Positions 5,757 through 7,552 of a stretch of 7,552 bases of DNA are shown one piece after another; position 1 is the stretch's first letter; the number at the start of each line of letters is the position of its first letter. The stretch is taken from contig CAKZNJ010000194.1 of assembly GCA_937129505.1 (NCBI GenBank), positions 1-7,552 of the forward strand. Direction: 5' to 3'. The notes under the pieces were generated by a model, which saw only the letters and a list, made by a program, of their open reading frames with translations, was not told the DNA's origin and did not search any database. The stretch comes from an uncultured Anaerolineae bacterium. GTDB taxonomy: Bacteria > Chloroflexota > Anaerolineae > Anaerolineales > UBA4823. Position numbers and translations under genes: made by a program.

Positions 5757-7289
5757 CAAACGATTCAAATTCCCTCTTTAGACTATCCCGTCCAGCGGAT
5801 AAATGCTCAACACCTCGTCCTTGAGCTACCAACTACAGCGCAACGTTTTTATCGTCACGGCTGGCAGTCGTGGACGTTTAGCAGTTGGATCGATCCCCAA
5901 ACACCTCCCCTACCGGTGCGGGCAGCCCAGTTTCGCGTTAAAGATGAGGACCCTCTCTACGCTCTGAATGACAAACACACCAGCGCTTGGTTAGCAGCTG
6001 TGCAACTTTGGCAGGATGACATCATATTCGTAGGGGGATTAGACTTGGGGGCTCGCTTGCAACTTGAGGGAAAATGTCTCTCGGCTTTTTACGAGGCAGA
6101 TGGCGGCGACTGGCTGGTCGTTCGCGGCAGAGAAAAAGATGTATTCAACCTCTATGCTCAAGCCTTGCTGGAAAAATATCCCCGCCAACGAGAAGGTAAT
6201 GCCCCGCGGGTGTGGTGTTCGTGGTATAGCTTTTATCGCTTTATTCACCAAAAGCTGCTCCGTCAGATCATTGACGACTTGAGAGCGCTGCCTTTCGATG
6301 TGATCCAAATTGATGATGGTTGGCAAATCAGCACGGGGGATTGGGAAGCAAACCGCAAATTCCCCGCTGGGATGGCCGACTTGGCAGGCCGGATTCAGAC
6401 CAGTGGCAAACAGGCCGGTTTGTGGCTCTCGCCTTTTATCGTAACAACCGATTCCTCTCTTTATCGCCAGCACCCCGATTGGCTGCTGCGCGATGATGAA
6501 GGAAAGCCTGTGTTTGCTGGCCGCAACTGGAGCGGCATGACGTATGCCTTAGATGTTACTCACCCCGCTGTCTTGGAGTGGCTGGAAGAGACCATTGCCC
6601 GAGTTGTCGGGTGGGGATACTCCTATCTCAAGCTCGACTTTCTCTACGCTGCTGCACTACCGGGGGGACGATTTAGGCAAGTGCCCCGCGAGGTCGCTTA
6701 TCGGGAAGCGATGCAGGTTGTGCGCCGCGCTGCATCCCAGGCTTATCTCCTTGCCTGCGGTGCTCCTGTCTTACCGTCCTTAGGCTTATGTGATGGAATG
6801 CGCATCGGGCCGGATGTCACCCCTTATTGGTTAAATCGACCGCTGAGTGCTTGGTTAAACAATCCTAATCATCCCAGCACCCAAAATGCCCTGCGCACCT
6901 GCCTGCATCGCCTGTGGCTAAAACCCCTGATTGATATTGACCCCGATGTGGTCTACTTTCGCTCCAAGTACAATGCCTTGAGCGCAGAGCAACGCCGTAT
7001 GATGCAAGATTTGGCTTTGTTATGCGGTTTTCGCAGTACCTCTGATCCGCCACGCTGGTTAACAGCAAGCGAATTGGACGAACTGCGCCTATTCCTTATG
7101 CGGGAAGTGACATTTGAATCGAGAGGGGAATACTGTTACAAGCTAAACGGGCGTGAAGTGGATTTCGGGGTTGTCAATCCTCTCCCCCGCGGCAGAAATG
7201 TTCCCGTTTGGCTGGCGACCAATCTTGGTTTCTTACAAATGGGCTTGTGTGAAGTCTTGCCAGCGGTATGGGAGGCGATGCGATCTTGA
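5754..7289 (+). CDS. GH36-family alpha-galactosidase-like glycoside hydrolase
   Basis: A 511-residue enzyme of clan GH-D, most like GH36 (melibiase) alpha-galactosidases, which release terminal alpha-galactose from oligosaccharides by a retaining mechanism. A reduced N-terminal beta domain (about 1-148) carries WQSWTFSSW (37-45). The TIM barrel (about 150-430) has WCSWYSFYRFI (154-164), FDVIQIDDGWQ (181-191), GLWLSPFIV (222-230), the nucleophile motif YLKLDF (291-296, Asp295), and the CGAP...GLCDGMRIGPDV region (335-355), where Asp354 fits the acid/base. A short C-terminal beta domain follows (about 430-511). Typical GH36 enzymes have about 700 residues; this belongs to the short class, comparable in size to the Thermus enzyme. 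No signal peptide is present, so it should act in the cytoplasm on imported sugars, but no transporter is in the window. The ATG 5754 has no Shine-Dalgarno site. Alpha-N-acetylgalactosaminidase or another alpha-glycosidase activity cannot be excluded. Confidence 0.88.
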   Translation: MQTIQIPSLDYPVQRINAQHLVLELPTTAQRFYRHGWQSWTFSSWIDPQTPPLPVRAAQFRVKDEDPLYALNDKHTSAWLAAVQLWQDDIIFVGGLDLGARLQLEGKCLSAFYEADGGDWLVVRGREKDVFNLYAQALLEKYPRQREGNAPRVWCSWYSFYRFIHQKLLRQIIDDLRALPFDVIQIDDGWQISTGDWEANRKFPAGMADLAGRIQTSGKQAGLWLSPFIVTTDSSLYRQHPDWLLRDDEGKPVFAGRNWSGMTYALDVTHPAVLEWLEETIARVVGWGYSYLKLDFLYAAALPGGRFRQVPREVAYREAMQVVRRAASQAYLLACGAPVLPSLGLCDGMRIGPDVTPYWLNRPLSAWLNNPNHPSTQNALRTCLHRLWLKPLIDIDPDVVYFRSKYNALSAEQRRMMQDLALLCGFRSTSDPPRWLTASELDELRLFLMREVTFESRGEYCYKLNGREVDFGVVNPLPRGRNVPVWLATNLGFLQMGLCEVLPAVWEAMRS

Positions 7290-7290
7290 C

Positions 7291-7309
7291 CCTCTACATA
7301 AAGTAGGGG
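7291..7309 (+). terminator. Hairpin directly after the GH36 stop, possible terminator
   Basis: CCTCTAC and GTAGGGG pair over seven positions (one G-T) around the loop ATAAA, starting one base after the stop codon. The tract that follows (TGATTTGTGG) is only weakly T-rich, so intrinsic termination is uncertain. Confidence 0.35.
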
Positions 7310-7465
7310 TGATTTGTGGGGAAAGAAGGACTTTTAGCTTGCAGGTATCGTATATCCAAGTCGTCAACAGATAACTTACATGGCGACTCTTTATTGGGCA
7401 CGCTCTTTATGTCCGGTCGAACGCAGAGGTCCCTTTTATCATGTTGAATGAAGTAACCCACCTCC

Positions 7466-7536
7466 TGTCATTTCGAACGTAGTGAGCAACATCTTAGGGA
7501 AAAATTCCTCAGTCGCTGGCGCTCCTACTCATGACA
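7466..7536. repeat. Dispersed palindromic (REP/MITE-like) element, degenerate
   Basis: The 71-base segment begins TGTCATTTCGAACGTAGTGAG and ends CTACTCATGACA, so its tips TGTCAT/ATGACA are inverted. A central GGAA-AAA-TTCC (7498-7508) can pair as well. I recognise the TGTCATTnCGA...GAG...ATCT...TTCCTC...ATGACA pattern as a non-coding repeat scattered through many bacterial genomes, from memory and not from a search. The two arms have diverged, so this is probably an old copy. A 17-base stretch at 7410-7426 matches its left tip at 13 positions. Apart from these, the gene-free tail 7310-7552 shows nothing I can name. Confidence 0.55.
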
Positions 7537-7552
7537 TCATTATTCGAGGGGG

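Noticed and set aside
6039..6473. 144-residue minus-strand open frame within the GH36 gene
   Set aside because: It is antisense to the catalytic barrel, whose motifs are intact; its translation resembles no known family.
7153..7374. 73-residue plus-strand open frame crossing the GH36 stop
   Set aside because: Most of it is a shifted frame of the GH36 C-terminus, with no ribosome site and no recognisable domain.

Overview
The window is an ordinary-looking bacterial chromosome segment with six protein-coding genes, short intergenic gaps and no RNA gene, CRISPR array or transposase. The most likely source is a Chloroflexota bacterium of the Anaerolineae type. This is an inference from protein style: a CapA-like lipoprotein with an atypical FTGNIVPARC motif, a WLPLILK segment just after the export signal of a secreted protein, and a Tat-dependent protein that also carries a lipobox. 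No phylogenetic marker is present to settle it.

Layout. (1) Bases 1-948, plus strand: queG, cut at its 5' end by the window edge, which makes the last step of the tRNA modification queuosine. (2) Bases 966-2132, plus: a CapA-family (PGA_cap) calcineurin-like lipoprotein, 17 bases behind queG and probably co-transcribed with it. (3) Bases 2156-2671, minus: a small four-helix CopD-domain membrane protein, convergent with the CapA gene. (4) Bases 2871-4415, plus: a secreted putative glycoside hydrolase of the GHL15-like kind, divergent from the CopD gene. (5) Bases 4628-5590, minus: msrP (yedY), the molybdopterin catalytic subunit of periplasmic/extracytoplasmic protein-methionine-sulfoxide reductase. 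(6) Bases 5754-7289, plus: a short GH36 alpha-galactosidase-like enzyme, divergent from msrP.

The genes do not form one pathway. Four of the six products (CapA-like, CopD-like, GHL15-like, MsrP) are predicted to sit in or outside the membrane. The secreted putative glycosidase and the GH36 enzyme may both serve saccharide use, but msrP lies between them on the opposite strand, so they do not form an operon. No msrQ heme subunit is next to msrP.

Regulatory signals that can be read: a good sigma70-type promoter for msrP (TAGACA-17-CATAAT), a fair one for the CopD gene (TTTTCA-17-TATACT), and a perfect 15-bp palindrome (5742-5756) that contains both a -10-like CATAAT and the start codon of the GH36 gene, which has no Shine-Dalgarno site. 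The 7-mer ATAATTG occurs four times in the upstream regions of the GHL15-like, msrP and GH36 genes. Repeats: a degenerate duplicated, hairpin-bearing segment at 4431-4559, and a dispersed palindromic element bounded by TGTCAT/ATGACA at 7466-7536.

I did not find a clearly new multi-gene system. The best leads are the altered metal-binding motifs in the CapA-like protein, the apparent Tat-lipoprotein form of MsrP without an adjacent MsrQ, and the palindrome at the GH36 start.
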